A DNA stretch of 64,000 bases from Alphaproteobacteria bacterium (GTDB taxonomy: Bacteria > Pseudomonadota > Alphaproteobacteria > Sphingomonadales > Kordiimonadaceae). The number at the start of each line of letters is the position of its first letter. Position 1 is the stretch's first letter. Of this stretch, positions 10,339-18,807 are shown in pieces. Under the pieces are notes generated by a model, which worked only from the letters and a program-made list of their open reading frames with translations, was not told the origin of the DNA and ran no database searches. Where the stretch lies: assembly GCA_006226495.1 (NCBI GenBank), contig SBGU01000047.1, forward strand, positions 1-64,000, written 5' to 3'. The position numbers were made by a program, and so were the translations under genes.

Positions 10339-11196
10339 ATGGCGGGCGACGTGAAACACGATTTCCATCTGGTCAACCCCAGCCCCTGGCCGGCAGTTGG
10401 TTCGCTGGCGGTTCTGATCATGATGATCGGTGCCGTCTTCAGCATGAAGCCGCAGGCAACCCTGTTTGGCATCGAAGGTGCCAGCTTCGGCCACTGGATG
10501 TTCGGCCTCGGCCTTCTCAGCCTCCTTTACACCATGTTCTCCTGGTGGAAGGACGTCGTGAAGGAAGCCGAACAGGGCGACCACAAACCGGTGGTCCGCA
10601 TTGGTCTGCGCTACGGCATGATCCTGTTCATCGCTTCCGAAGTGATGTTCTTCGCCGCCTGGTTCTGGGCCTTCTTCAATTTCTCCCTGTATCCGCACCA
10701 TCCGGCCGCGGACATCAGCGTCTTCTGGGACAGCTTGGGCACCGCCGGCGTCTGGCCGCCGGAAGGCATCGAAACTTTCGACCCCTGGCACCTGCCGTTC
10801 ATGAACACCCTGATCCTGCTGCTGTCGGGCACGACCGTGACCTGGGCGCACCATGCCATCATGCATGGTGACCGCGACGGCCTCAAAAAAGGCCTGTGGC
10901 TGACCGTGATCCTGGGTGCCTTCTTCACCTGCGTACAGGTCTATGAATACAGCCACGCGGCCTTCGGTTTTGCCGGCAGCGTTTACGGTGCCACCTTCTT
11001 CATGGCCACCGGCTTCCACGGTTTCCACGTTCTGGTGGGCACCATCTTCCTGGCCGTATGCCTTGGCCGTGCCTACAAGGGCCACTTCACGCCGGACCAT
11101 CACTTCGGCTTCGAAGCCGCCGCATGGTACTGGCACTTCGTGGACGTGGTATGGCTGTTCCTGTTCATCTGCGTGTATATCTGGGGCGGCCAATAA
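10339..11196 (+). CDS. coxC: Cytochrome c oxidase subunit III
   Basis: This 285-residue protein has seven predicted membrane helices and is the third core subunit, which stabilises proton uptake by subunit I. Family landmarks include [22 protein letters not shown] with the conserved membrane glutamate, VWPPEGIE, a conserved HAIMHGDR loop, and the C-terminal [19 protein letters not shown] block. The start at 10339 follows TTAGGAGA, a strong ribosome site. It sits 51 bases after ctaG and 3 bases before the DUF983 gene. Confidence 0.97.
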   Translation: MAGDVKHDFHLVNPSPWPAVGSLAVLIMMIGAVFSMKPQATLFGIEGASFGHWMFGLGLLSLLYTMFSWWKDVVKEAEQGDHKPVVRIGLRYGMILFIASEVMFFAAWFWAFFNFSLYPHHPAADISVFWDSLGTAGVWPPEGIETFDPWHLPFMNTLILLLSGTTVTWAHHAIMHGDRDGLKKGLWLTVILGAFFTCVQVYEYSHAAFGFAGSVYGATFFMATGFHGFHVLVGTIFLAVCLGRAYKGHFTPDHHFGFEAAAWYWHFVDVVWLFLFICVYIWGGQ

Positions 11197-11199
11197 GGC

Positions 11200-11619
11200 A
11201 TGACCGGCACACCGGACAAAAACCATACCGAGACCGACCGGGAGCACACCTCCCGGTCGGTTTCGCCTTATAGGGCCGGGCTTTCCTGCACCTGCCCGAA
11301 CTGCGGCAAGGGCCCGTTGTTCACCAATGTGCTTGAGGTCAAGGACCGCTGCGATGTCTGCGGGTTCGACCTGTCTGCCGCCGACCCGGGCGACGGCGCG
11401 CAGGTGTTCGTGATCCTGATCCTGGGGGCCGTGTGCGCCATCCTCGGCATCTTCCTGTATGGTGCCATCGGCCTCAGCCCCGCGGTGGTGGCTGTTGTGC
11501 TGGGTATTGTCATCATCTTCGGCAGCCTGTGGATGCTCCGGGTCATCAAGGCGCTTCTGGTCGCGCTCCAGTATCACCATGACGCCCGCGAAGGCCGGCA
11601 GGTGGAAAAGGACGACTGA
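11200..11619 (+). CDS. DUF983 family membrane protein
   Basis: A 139-residue protein with two features: an N-terminal zinc-ribbon-like pair of motifs (CTCPNCGKG near residues 30-38 and CDVCG near 52-56) and two closely spaced transmembrane helices (about 70-92 and 96-115). This is the DUF983 architecture, which regularly follows the coxC gene in alphaproteobacteria. A role in oxidase assembly is inferred from neighbourhood; no reaction is established. It starts 3 bases after the coxC stop and is very probably co-transcribed. Confidence 0.88.
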   Translation: MTGTPDKNHTETDREHTSRSVSPYRAGLSCTCPNCGKGPLFTNVLEVKDRCDVCGFDLSAADPGDGAQVFVILILGAVCAILGIFLYGAIGLSPAVVAVVLGIVIIFGSLWMLRVIKALLVALQYHHDAREGRQVEKDD

Positions 11620-11655
11620 TGGCCGAGGCCACACCCCTCACCCGACTGCGGCCGG

Positions 11656-11720
11656 GGCGTGCTGCGGCACGCCGGGCCTCTGTATCCCTCTCCCCCCGGG
11701 GGAGAGGGCAGGGAGAGGGG
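11656..11720. repeat. G/C-only palindromic intergenic repeat between DUF983 and SURF1 genes
   Basis: The 129-base gap holds two dyads. The first is GGCGTG...CACGCC at 11656-11673. The second is a 23-base palindrome (11686-11708) with CCCTCTCCCC/GGGGAGAGGG arms, followed by an extra GGGAGAGGGG. Pyrimidine/purine palindromes of this kind are common dispersed intergenic repeats in high-GC proteobacteria. It could also act as an attenuating hairpin inside the operon. Confidence 0.5.
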
Positions 11721-11748
11721 GCTTTGGGCCATTGCGGAAGGAAGCACC

Positions 11749-12468
11749 ATGATATCTGGTAAAGGTCAATTCCGCCCCGGTGTGCCGCTTACGGTCACCG
11801 TCATCGTCTGTATCGCCATCCTCATCGGCCTTGGCACCTGGCAGGCGCGCAAGGTCGGGCCGAAGACCGAGCTTCTGGCGCGCATCGAAGCCGGCCTCAA
11901 GGCCGAGCCCATGCCGCTGCCGGTGCATCTGGATGATCCGACCACGGTCGAATTCCGGCGTGTCAGCTTCTCGGGCACCGTGATGGACGCCGAACCCGTG
12001 AAGGTGTTCGGCACCAACCTGAAGGGCGGGGCAGGGTATCAGCTTTATCTGCCGGTCCAAAAACGCTACGGCATGAATGTGCTCGTGAACTTCGGCTGGG
12101 TGCCCGCGAATACGACCGCGCTGCCGTCCCTGATGCAGGGGCAGGAAATCATGGTCACCGGCGTGCTGCGCACCAGTGCGGTGCCCGGCAGCATGACCCC
12201 CGCGAACGAGCCGGATAAAGACGCCTGGTTCACAGCCGACGTGCACCAGATGGCGGCGCACTTTGGCTTGAAGAGCAAAGAATATTATCATTTCCGGGTC
12301 ATGGCCGACCAGGGTGTGCTTGAAGGTGCCTTGCCGGAAGGCGGGCAGGTGCGTGTCGATATCCCCAACGACCATTTCCAGTATGCACTCACCTGGTATG
12401 GCCTCGCGCTGTCGCTCATCGGTGTCTATATCGCTTTTGGCCTGAAAAGGGGCGCAAAAGGCGCGTGA
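11749..12468 (+). CDS. SURF1-family cytochrome oxidase biogenesis protein
   Basis: A 239-residue protein with the SURF1 architecture. There is an N-terminal membrane helix (about 14-32, VTVIVCIAILIGLGTWQ), a periplasmic domain, and a C-terminal helix (about 213-231, YALTWYGLALSLIGVYIAFG). Signatures are LGTWQ..RK near the first helix, the central GYQLYLPV block with VNFGWVP after it, and NDHFQYALTWYGLA at the end. Bacterial SURF1 helps insert heme a into subunit I. I chose the ATG at 11749 with AGGAAG upstream; reading further upstream would run through the palindromic repeat. Confidence 0.92.
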   Translation: MISGKGQFRPGVPLTVTVIVCIAILIGLGTWQARKVGPKTELLARIEAGLKAEPMPLPVHLDDPTTVEFRRVSFSGTVMDAEPVKVFGTNLKGGAGYQLYLPVQKRYGMNVLVNFGWVPANTTALPSLMQGQEIMVTGVLRTSAVPGSMTPANEPDKDAWFTADVHQMAAHFGLKSKEYYHFRVMADQGVLEGALPEGGQVRVDIPNDHFQYALTWYGLALSLIGVYIAFGLKRGAKGA

Positions 12469-12541
12469 ATCGCTTGCATCCCGGCCCCCACGCCCCTATG
12501 ACTATGCCCTCGCGTTTCATGTCATGTAAGGTTGCGGACCC

Positions 12542-13939
12542 GTGAAATATATCTCCACGCGCGGCAAAGCCGAAACTCTCGATTTCGAAGGTGTCACCAT
12601 GGCGGGCCTCGCCCGCGACGGCGGCCTGTATGTGCCCGAAAGCCTGCCCACCCTGTCGGCGGACGATATCCGGGCCCTCAGCGGCCTGTCGTATGCCGAT
12701 GTCGCGTTCCGCATCATCCGCCCGTTTGTGGCAGGCAGCCTGACGGACGCCGAACTGAAGGCCATGCTGGACAAAACCTACGGTGCCGCCTTCCGCCATC
12801 CGGCAACCGCGCCCCTGGTGCAACTGGGCGCCAACGACTGGGTGCTGGAACTGTTCCATGGCCCCACCCTGGCGTTCAAGGATTTTGCCCTGCAGCTCCT
12901 CGGTCGTTTCTTCGACCATTTCACCGCCAAGCGTGGCCAGAAGCTGACCATTCTGGGCGCCACGTCGGGCGACACCGGTTCGGCCGCCATTGAAGGCTGC
13001 CGTGGCCGCGACAATGTTTCCATTTTCATGCTGCACCCCAAGGGCCGGGTCTCCGAAGTGCAGCGCCGCCAGATGACCACGGTGATTGAAGCCAATGTGG
13101 TGAATATCGCCATCGACGGCACGTTCGACGATTGCCAGGCGCTGGTCAAAGCCTGCTTCAACGACCATGCGTTCCGCGACCGGGTGGGGCTGACCGCCGT
13201 CAACTCCATCAACTGGGCGCGGGTGATGGCGCAGATCGTCTATTATTTCACCGCCGCCGTGGCGCTGGGGGCGCCCGAACGTCCGGTCAGCTTCAGTGTG
13301 CCCACCGGCAACTTCGGCGACATTTTTGCCGGCTACATCGCCAAAAGCATGGGCCTGAATATCGAGAAGCTGGTCATCGCCACCAATTCGAACGACATCC
13401 TGGCCCGCACGCTGAAGACCGGGCGCTACGAGCGCGGCGACGTGTTCGCGACCCTGTCGCCCAGCATGGATATCCAGATTTCCAGCAATTTCGAACGGTT
13501 CCTGTTCGACCTGGCCGGCCGTTCCGGCGCCGGAGTTGAGGCTTATATGGATGCGCTTGCCGCCGAAGGCGGCTTCACGCTGGAGGCCGGGCATTATGCC
13601 GCGCTCAAAGCCATGTTCGCCGCCGAGCGGGTGGACGATACCGCCACCAGCGACACCATGAAAGCGGTCTTTGCCGCCACCGGGTATGTGGCCGATCCGC
13701 ACACGGCCGTGGGTATCCGTGCCGCCGCCGATTGCCTGCCGGCGACCGGTGCCCCGCGGGTCACGCTCGCGACCGCGCACCCGGCCAAGTTCGGCGATGC
13801 CGTGAAGGCCGCCACGGGTGTCGACCCCGTTTTGCCGGCCCATATGGCCGACCTGTTCGCGCGCGAGGAACGTTATATCACCCTGGCAAACGACAAGGAC
13901 GCGCTGATGGCCCGTGTGCTTGAAGGGGGCTGGTCTTGA
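12542..13939 (+). CDS. thrC: Threonine synthase
   Basis: This 465-residue PLP enzyme converts O-phosphohomoserine to threonine. It begins with a GTG (MKYISTRG), the usual threonine synthase opening. The PLP lysine is Lys113 in GPTLAFKDFALQ, and GATSGDTGSAAIEG and the phosphate-binding VPTGNFGDIFAGY are present. Length fits the long (bacterial/yeast) class II threonine synthases. The M16 peptidase start overlaps its stop, so the two are probably co-translated. Homoserine kinase, the previous step, is encoded separately at 30.3 kb. Confidence 0.97.
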   Translation: MKYISTRGKAETLDFEGVTMAGLARDGGLYVPESLPTLSADDIRALSGLSYADVAFRIIRPFVAGSLTDAELKAMLDKTYGAAFRHPATAPLVQLGANDWVLELFHGPTLAFKDFALQLLGRFFDHFTAKRGQKLTILGATSGDTGSAAIEGCRGRDNVSIFMLHPKGRVSEVQRRQMTTVIEANVVNIAIDGTFDDCQALVKACFNDHAFRDRVGLTAVNSINWARVMAQIVYYFTAAVALGAPERPVSFSVPTGNFGDIFAGYIAKSMGLNIEKLVIATNSNDILARTLKTGRYERGDVFATLSPSMDIQISSNFERFLFDLAGRSGAGVEAYMDALAAEGGFTLEAGHYAALKAMFAAERVDDTATSDTMKAVFAATGYVADPHTAVGIRAAADCLPATGAPRVTLATAHPAKFGDAVKAATGVDPVLPAHMADLFAREERYITLANDKDALMARVLEGGWS

Positions 13940-15174
13940 GCGTGCGCCTGACCCGGCTGCCGAACGGCCTGCGCATTGTCAGCGAAAGCCGCCCGCAGTT
14001 GCAGACCGTGGCTGTGGGTGTGTGGGTCGATATCGGCGCGCGCCACGAAACCATCGAACTGAATGGCATCACCCACTGTATTGAACATATGCTGTTCAAG
14101 GGCACCCGCCGGCGCACCGCGCGCGACATCGCCTTCGAGATCGAGGCTGTGGGCGGCCATATGAACGCCTATACCACCCGCGACCAAACCACCTATTATG
14201 CGCGCGTGATGAAGGAAGACCTGGGCCTTGCGCTGGACCTGCTGTCCGACATCGTGCTCAACAGCCAGTGCGACGACCGGGAACTGGAACGCGAAAAAGA
14301 GGTGATCATCCAGGAAATCGGCCAGGCCGACGACACGCCGGATGACATCATTTTCGATAACCTTCAGGCTTTGTGTTACCAGGAACAGTCGCTGGGCCGC
14401 TCGATCCTCGGCACGCCCGAAAGTGTGCGCGCCCTGAAGCAGGCCGACCTGCACGGTTTCCTGAAGAAAAATTACACCGCGCCCAATATCGTCATTTCGG
14501 CGGTCGGCAACCTCGATCATGGTGGCCTGGTGCAGCAGGTGATGGAAAAGTTCGCCGACCTGCCCGCCGGCACCGGCACCGAAACCGCGCCCGCCACCTA
14601 CACCGGCGGCCGCCACCAGGACCAGCGCGACCTGGAACAGATCCATGTCGCCCTTGCCTGGCCCGGCGCCAGTTTCCATGACGACAGCTATTATGCGCTG
14701 CAGGTCTATTCCACCATCCTGGGCGGCGGCATGTCGTCGCGCCTGTTCCAGGAAGTGCGCGAAAACCGCGGCCTGGCCTATTCGGTCTACAGCTTTACCT
14801 CAAGCCACAAGGAAACTGGCATCCTGGGCATTTATGCCGGCACCGGGCCCGACATGGCCACCGGCATGATGCCGGTGATCCGGGGCGAGATGGAAGCCCT
14901 GGCCCGCGGCCCCGAAGACGCCGAATTCGGCATCGCGCTGGCGCAACTGAAAGCCGGCCTGATGATGGCGCTTGAGGCCACCACCTCGCGCATGGAACAG
15001 CTTGGCCGCCAGCTTCTGGTGTTCGACCGCATCATCCCGGTCGATGAAATGCTCGCCAACGTGCAGGCGGTCACCCCCGCCGACGTGCAGGCCGTGGCGC
15101 GCCGTGTGCTCGACGAAAACGCCCTGTCGCTTGCAATTGTCGGTGGTGGCGATCTTGACGCGGTGCGCTTTTGA
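13936..15174 (+). CDS. M16-family zinc peptidase (mitochondrial processing peptidase-like)
   Basis: This 412-residue protein has the two-lobed M16B layout. The inverted zinc motif HCIEH is at residues 47-51, with the distal glutamate in a REKEVIIQEI helix about 75 residues later. The C-terminal lobe holds the R/Y pair region SSRLFQEVRENRGLAYSVYSF. This single-chain family is the bacterial relative of the mitochondrial processing peptidase beta subunit, and following thrC is its conserved position in alphaproteobacteria. It starts at TTG 13936, overlapping the thrC stop (TTGA); GTG at 13942 is an alternative. The substrate is unknown. Confidence 0.93.
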   Translation: MSVRLTRLPNGLRIVSESRPQLQTVAVGVWVDIGARHETIELNGITHCIEHMLFKGTRRRTARDIAFEIEAVGGHMNAYTTRDQTTYYARVMKEDLGLALDLLSDIVLNSQCDDRELEREKEVIIQEIGQADDTPDDIIFDNLQALCYQEQSLGRSILGTPESVRALKQADLHGFLKKNYTAPNIVISAVGNLDHGGLVQQVMEKFADLPAGTGTETAPATYTGGRHQDQRDLEQIHVALAWPGASFHDDSYYALQVYSTILGGGMSSRLFQEVRENRGLAYSVYSFTSSHKETGILGIYAGTGPDMATGMMPVIRGEMEALARGPEDAEFGIALAQLKAGLMMALEATTSRMEQLGRQLLVFDRIIPVDEMLANVQAVTPADVQAVARRVLDENALSLAIVGGGDLDAVRF

Positions 15175-15220
15175 ACAATGATCACGGGCCGGCAGGTCCT
15201 ATGTGAAGGTGCGCCCACTG

Positions 15221-15242
15221 AAACCTGAAAGAATTCAGGTTT
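15221..15242. repeat. Perfect 9-bp inverted repeat between M16 peptidase and PAS genes
   Basis: AAACCTGAA (15221-15229) and TTCAGGTTT (15234-15242) surround the loop AGAA. No T-run follows on the plus strand, so it is not a standard terminator. It lies 76 bases before the PAS gene and could be an operator or a weak 3' hairpin. Confidence 0.45.
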
Positions 15243-15317
15243 CGCGCCTAAGTATTGCTGACCCGCTTTTAAGGTGTTACTATTTCGGTCTAACATACAA
15301 AACCCGGGGGGTAGTTG

Positions 15318-16010
15318 TTGAGTCCCGAATTGTGTCAGTTTTTACGCTATTGGCGGTCGCTCGGTGGTGGTGAACGCCTGCCTGACCGTGCCGCGCTCGA
15401 CCTTCGGCAACTGACCTCCATCCTGTCCTGGATGTTCATTCTGGAAATGGGCGCCGATGGTGCGCTTCGCTACCGGCTGGCCGGCTCGTCGCTTGAGGAA
15501 GCGGTCGGGCGCGGCATGTCCGGCAAAACCTATGCCGACATTTTCGCCGACACCGAACAGGCGGCCCTGATGGAAGAACTGTATGCCGTGGCGCTGGTGC
15601 AAAGTTGCGGCATCCTGCGCACCGGGGCTTTTTCGCTGGCTGCAAACGCCATGGCCGACCTTGAGGTGCTGGTGCTGCCCTTTGCCGAATCCCGCGCCAT
15701 GGGTGGTGTGATCCTGGTGGGCGTGGTGCGGCCCTTCAATTATGAAAATCACGGCTTTATTGACCGCTGGGGCGGTTTCGAACATGAAATCAAAAGCCTG
15801 ATGGTGGTGCCGTCGCCCCGGGTGCTGACACCAAGGCACCTGTCGCCGCGGGTTCTGTCCGCGCTTGACAGTATGGCGTTTGAAATGCGGGCGCTTGATA
15901 CCGATACCATGCTGGAAATCGACCGGATGGGCGCACAGGGCCGTTATGTCGATATCCCGTCCCTCAGCCTCGAGGGCATGACCGTGCCGCAGGAACAGGC
16001 CCTGAACTAG
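15318..16010 (+). CDS. PAS-domain protein (PAS_5-like), copy 3
   Basis: A 230-residue protein resembling the other single-domain PAS genes in the window. It shows the opening FLRYWRSL......LPDRAALDLRQL, the core strand SWMFILEMGADGALRYRLAGSSLEEAVGRGMSGKTYADIF, and a hydrophobic late strand VLVLPFAES. It has about 50 residues beyond the PAS core, with SPRVLTPRHLSPRVLSALD and then a polar tail ending VPQEQALN. Start is a TTG (15318, or the adjacent TTG at 15315) after a run of six Gs. Function is unknown. Confidence 0.75.
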   Translation: MSPELCQFLRYWRSLGGGERLPDRAALDLRQLTSILSWMFILEMGADGALRYRLAGSSLEEAVGRGMSGKTYADIFADTEQAALMEELYAVALVQSCGILRTGAFSLAANAMADLEVLVLPFAESRAMGGVILVGVVRPFNYENHGFIDRWGGFEHEIKSLMVVPSPRVLTPRHLSPRVLSALDSMAFEMRALDTDTMLEIDRMGAQGRYVDIPSLSLEGMTVPQEQALN

Positions 16011-16034
16011 GGCCGGCCTTCTGGCGCCTTCCCC

Positions 16035-17669
16035 TTACTGCTGGATCAGGTTCACCCGGTTGACCTCAATCGGTGCATAGAGTGCCTGTTCCTCAAGGAG
16101 GGTGCCGGGGAACCGCATATAGGCCAGGTGCGACCCCGGGGGGATCGGGTCGGTCGGTTCCAGGAACGTGGCCGCGGTCCAGCGCGCCGCCGGTATCTTG
16201 CTCCAGGCATGGAAGGACTGGTCCTTGCCCACAAGCTGTTGTGCCGGGGTGCCCACAGGGATGAAAAACACCTGCTGGTCGGCGCGCAGCGGGCTGTAGG
16301 CCACGGGCATGGCATATCCATAATGGTTCTCGACCATGAACAGGGCGGCAAGGGTGGCGCCATCCTTGTCATAATAGATGCCGCCCAGGGGACCGGTACC
16401 ATAGGAGATCGGGAAACCGCCGGCGCCCTGCACCGAATCCCGGGCATAATTGGTGCCGCGATACAGAAGCCAACTGTTGGTGGTGCGGCATTCGATCGGA
16501 ATGGCCTGTGCCAGCATGTTGACCAGGCGGTCCAGGGTCAGGGTGAAGCGCGCCGCGATCATGCGGGTGATGCTGTAGGGCACGCGGATCGTGTCTGTGA
16601 CAGCGACCGAATTTGTGCTGCGCGGCGCATTGCCGGCATTGAGATAGGCCACCGTGGCCCGGAAGGTCCTGACCTCCTGCCGGAACAGAAGGTCCAGGCT
16701 GTCGGCATCATAGGGCGGCACCGCATTCCGGGGCGAGCGCCTGAGCGTCTCCATGCGGGCCACGATTGCGCAGTTGATGCCATAAGCCATATGCAACAGG
16801 GCAGGCGTGAAATTGTCCGCCGGGTCCATATGCACCACTTCGTCCTGCGGTGCCGGCTGGATCAGCCAGGCATGCATGCTGTCTTCGTTCATTTCCTGCT
16901 GCATCACCTGGCTGGTGGCGATCAGTTCATACAGGCTGCGCGGGATGAAGGCCGAATAACAGCGTGCGCCACAGGCCGTGGCGGCGGTGCGCACCGCATC
17001 GGCATATCCGGCCACGCGCGTGGCGATATTGGGGGTGGTGGCGCCCACCGTGTGGGCATAGGCCGCGGGGTCCGCCGCCGGGTCGTGGATGGCCTGATAG
17101 GCCGTGTTGAAAACATCTTCCGCCACCGGCTCGAACGAGCGGTCGTCCCTGATATGATAAAAGACATAATCGCCATAACCGGCATCGATTTCCGGCCCCG
17201 GTTCGGGTGCAGGGGCCGGCCCCGGCGCCGGCTCCGGCACCGGTTCGTTGCGCACAGCGTCAATCTCCAGCGCGCTCATCAGCGCGCTCAGGCCCTGGTT
17301 CAGGGGGTTCAGGACCTTGTTCGCCGCCTGTGCCCTGGCATAGGGTACGGGCTGCACCTGCAACTGGCCGGGCGGCAGGATCGCGGCATTGGCCAGTATC
17401 TGGTCGGCCATCACCGGCAACAGCGGCTTGCCGACACCGGTCAATTCCGTCAGGCAGGCCCTGGCCCGCACACGCAGGGTTGCCAGTGTGGCCGGGTTGG
17501 TTTCGCTGTTGATGGCCTGGGTGATCTGCTCATACTGGTCGCCCAGCATCAAGAGGCTGCCCAGATTTGTGGTCAGCTTGGGCGCCAGCCCCAGTGCCGG
17601 GTCCGACGGCGACAATTGCCCCGCCAGTCTGGCGATATCCATCCATTGGCGTTTGAAGCTCTGGTACAT
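16035..17669 (-). CDS. Large protein of unknown function with possible C-terminal ADP-ribosyltransferase-like domain
   Basis: A 544-residue protein without a signal peptide. An N-terminal helical part (residues 1-135) is joined by a proline/glutamate-rich linker (about 139-160, repeating EPAPGPAPAPEP) to a larger domain. Near residue 403 the segment LLYRGTNYARDS looks like the first motif of arginine-type ADP-ribosyltransferases. GFPISYGTGPLGGIYYDKDGAT at about 415-437 fits the middle serine region, and LLEEQALYAPIEV near 520 fits the last motif. There the usual catalytic glutamate position would read as glutamine, so activity is doubtful. Base composition matches the host. The fold call is my inference from motif spacing. 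Confidence 0.6.
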   Translation of the reverse strand: MYQSFKRQWMDIARLAGQLSPSDPALGLAPKLTTNLGSLLMLGDQYEQITQAINSETNPATLATLRVRARACLTELTGVGKPLLPVMADQILANAAILPPGQLQVQPVPYARAQAANKVLNPLNQGLSALMSALEIDAVRNEPVPEPAPGPAPAPEPGPEIDAGYGDYVFYHIRDDRSFEPVAEDVFNTAYQAIHDPAADPAAYAHTVGATTPNIATRVAGYADAVRTAATACGARCYSAFIPRSLYELIATSQVMQQEMNEDSMHAWLIQPAPQDEVVHMDPADNFTPALLHMAYGINCAIVARMETLRRSPRNAVPPYDADSLDLLFRQEVRTFRATVAYLNAGNAPRSTNSVAVTDTIRVPYSITRMIAARFTLTLDRLVNMLAQAIPIECRTTNSWLLYRGTNYARDSVQGAGGFPISYGTGPLGGIYYDKDGATLAALFMVENHYGYAMPVAYSPLRADQQVFFIPVGTPAQQLVGKDQSFHAWSKIPAARWTAATFLEPTDPIPPGSHLAYMRFPGTLLEEQALYAPIEVNRVNLIQQ

Positions 17670-17790
17670 GATCCGACCCCACCCCTTGCTGCAAGCACAG
17701 GCCGGCAGGCCCGCGCCCCCGGCTGAAGGGATGACGGAAGGGAGGCGGATTCTGTGAAGCTTTCAGTTGTGGCTCTCGTGCTGTACTATG

Positions 17791-17806
17791 TAGGAATTGT
17801 TTCCTA
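17791..17806. repeat. Short palindrome at the left edge of the AT-rich TAC locus
   Basis: TAGGAA and TTCCTA arms surround TTGT. The site lies between the 544-residue gene's start and the 3' end of the chaperone gene, close to where composition changes from GC-rich to AT-rich. It may be an operator or simply a chance dyad. Confidence 0.3.
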
Positions 17807-17831
17807 GGCGATACAGCAACCAAGTTTGCTA

Positions 17832-18275
17832 CTATTTGGTGCCAACAGACGGGAGAAACTTCAACATGGGCAGTGGAGGTAACGTGACACAGGTATCGGA
17901 GCATGCCTGATTGAAAAGTTGTCTAAAGTACGGGTAGCTAGTGGCTTTCACCGTCGAGGCACAAAACTTGTCTATGAATTCCTCTTTTACCCCGCCAGAA
18001 AAGCCCGAGTATACGATCTGATAAAGTGCAAACGCCTTGAATACGATTTTCTTCTGCAGGCGAACTTTAACTGTCCAAGACATGTCAACGATCAGAAGGT
18101 TTTCGTCTTCACTATGAAAGATATTTGCGACTTTATATTCGAGAGACTTCTTTATCTCTTTGCGTTCCGAGAGCGCTTCAAATATCGCGTTATCTGACGA
18201 AGTCTCAGAGCCAACAAGGCGAAGGCCTTCGAATTCGACGTTGCCGATGAACGTATTATATTCTTTTGATGTCAT
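17832..18275 (-). CDS. SecB-like chaperone of a toxin-antitoxin-chaperone (TAC) locus
   Basis: This 147-residue protein matches the SecB layout. The N-terminal strand region (FIGNVEFEGLRLVGSE) and the alternating central strands (LLIVDMSWTVKVRLQKKIVFKAFALYQIVYSG) fit. The end, SYPYFRQLFNQACSDTCV followed by TLPPLPMLKF, parallels the SecB helix FPYARELISDLVS and the LPP(I/V) strand. It lies last of three co-directional genes, 28 bases after an antitoxin gene, as in the Mycobacterium tuberculosis HigB1-HigA1-Rv1957 system. There the SecB-like partner protects the antitoxin from aggregation and degradation. The gene is AT-rich compared with its neighbours, which suggests transfer. It is less likely to be the cell's general export SecB. 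Confidence 0.75.
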   Translation of the reverse strand: MTSKEYNTFIGNVEFEGLRLVGSETSSDNAIFEALSERKEIKKSLEYKVANIFHSEDENLLIVDMSWTVKVRLQKKIVFKAFALYQIVYSGFSGGVKEEFIDKFCASTVKATSYPYFRQLFNQACSDTCVTLPPLPMLKFLPSVGTK

Positions 18276-18303
18276 GAATAGCTTCTAGTCGAGTTGGACA
18301 AAC

Positions 18304-18807
18304 TTAGTTGGCGCCTGCGTAGGCTTTTCGTTGCGAGGGCTGCGACCGCGCCCAGTCAAACATCTTGTTAGCAGTCACCACGCTTACATCTTGACACGGA
18401 TCGACATTCTCTACGATCCAATTACGCTGAATTTGAGACATCCAACAGTTTACGAAGCCGCTTACTTTCCCGGTGGATCGAACGAATTTGACGATTGCTT
18501 CATCGTCTTGACTGTTTTCTCGGACGAATTCCACCAACGCACGGCCGTGGAGCGTGTCCGAAACAAACGCGAAGTCTTCGTTCAAAAGTGCCAATGCCCG
18601 GGCGATGGAATCAATCTGCGGATTAGCTTCAGCACTGAGCATTTGGGAAACGTTCGATGCAGAGCACCCCATTTTTTCCGCCAGTTGTTTCTGGCTGACA
18701 CGATTTTTTTTCATTGCAGCTTTAACCGCGAACTGCATGTCGAATTTGAGATCTTCGATGGCGTCGATGACGTTGTCTATGTCTTTGCTTTTCATGAATT
18801 CCGTCAC
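18304..18807 (-). CDS. XRE-family (HigA-like) antitoxin with long C-terminal extension
   Basis: This 167-residue protein has a helix-turn-helix domain at about residues 36-76 (VSQKQLAEKMGCSASNVSQM, then a PQIDSIARALALL helix), the Cro/CI layout seen in HigA antitoxins. About 85 residues follow the DNA-binding domain. They end in a hydrophobic, tryptophan-containing tail (CWMSQIQRNWIVENV, then MFDWARS), the kind of aggregation-prone extension that makes an antitoxin depend on its chaperone in TAC systems. The start is GTG 18807, overlapping the toxin stop (GTGA); ATG at 18795 is an alternative. It probably represses its own operon. Confidence 0.8.
   Translation of the reverse strand: MTEFMKSKDIDNVIDAIEDLKFDMQFAVKAAMKKNRVSQKQLAEKMGCSASNVSQMLSAEANPQIDSIARALALLNEDFAFVSDTLHGRALVEFVRENSQDDEAIVKFVRSTGKVSGFVNCWMSQIQRNWIVENVDPCQDVSVVTANKMFDWARSQPSQRKAYAGAN

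Noticed and set aside
9691-11634. A 647-codon minus-strand frame opposite ctaG-coxC-DUF983
   Set aside because: Same shadow effect; no ribosome site or recognisable domain.
11659-11748. Longer start for the SURF1-family gene
   Set aside because: The extension would translate the palindromic intergenic repeat; ATG 11749 has a good ribosome site and gives the normal N-terminal helix.
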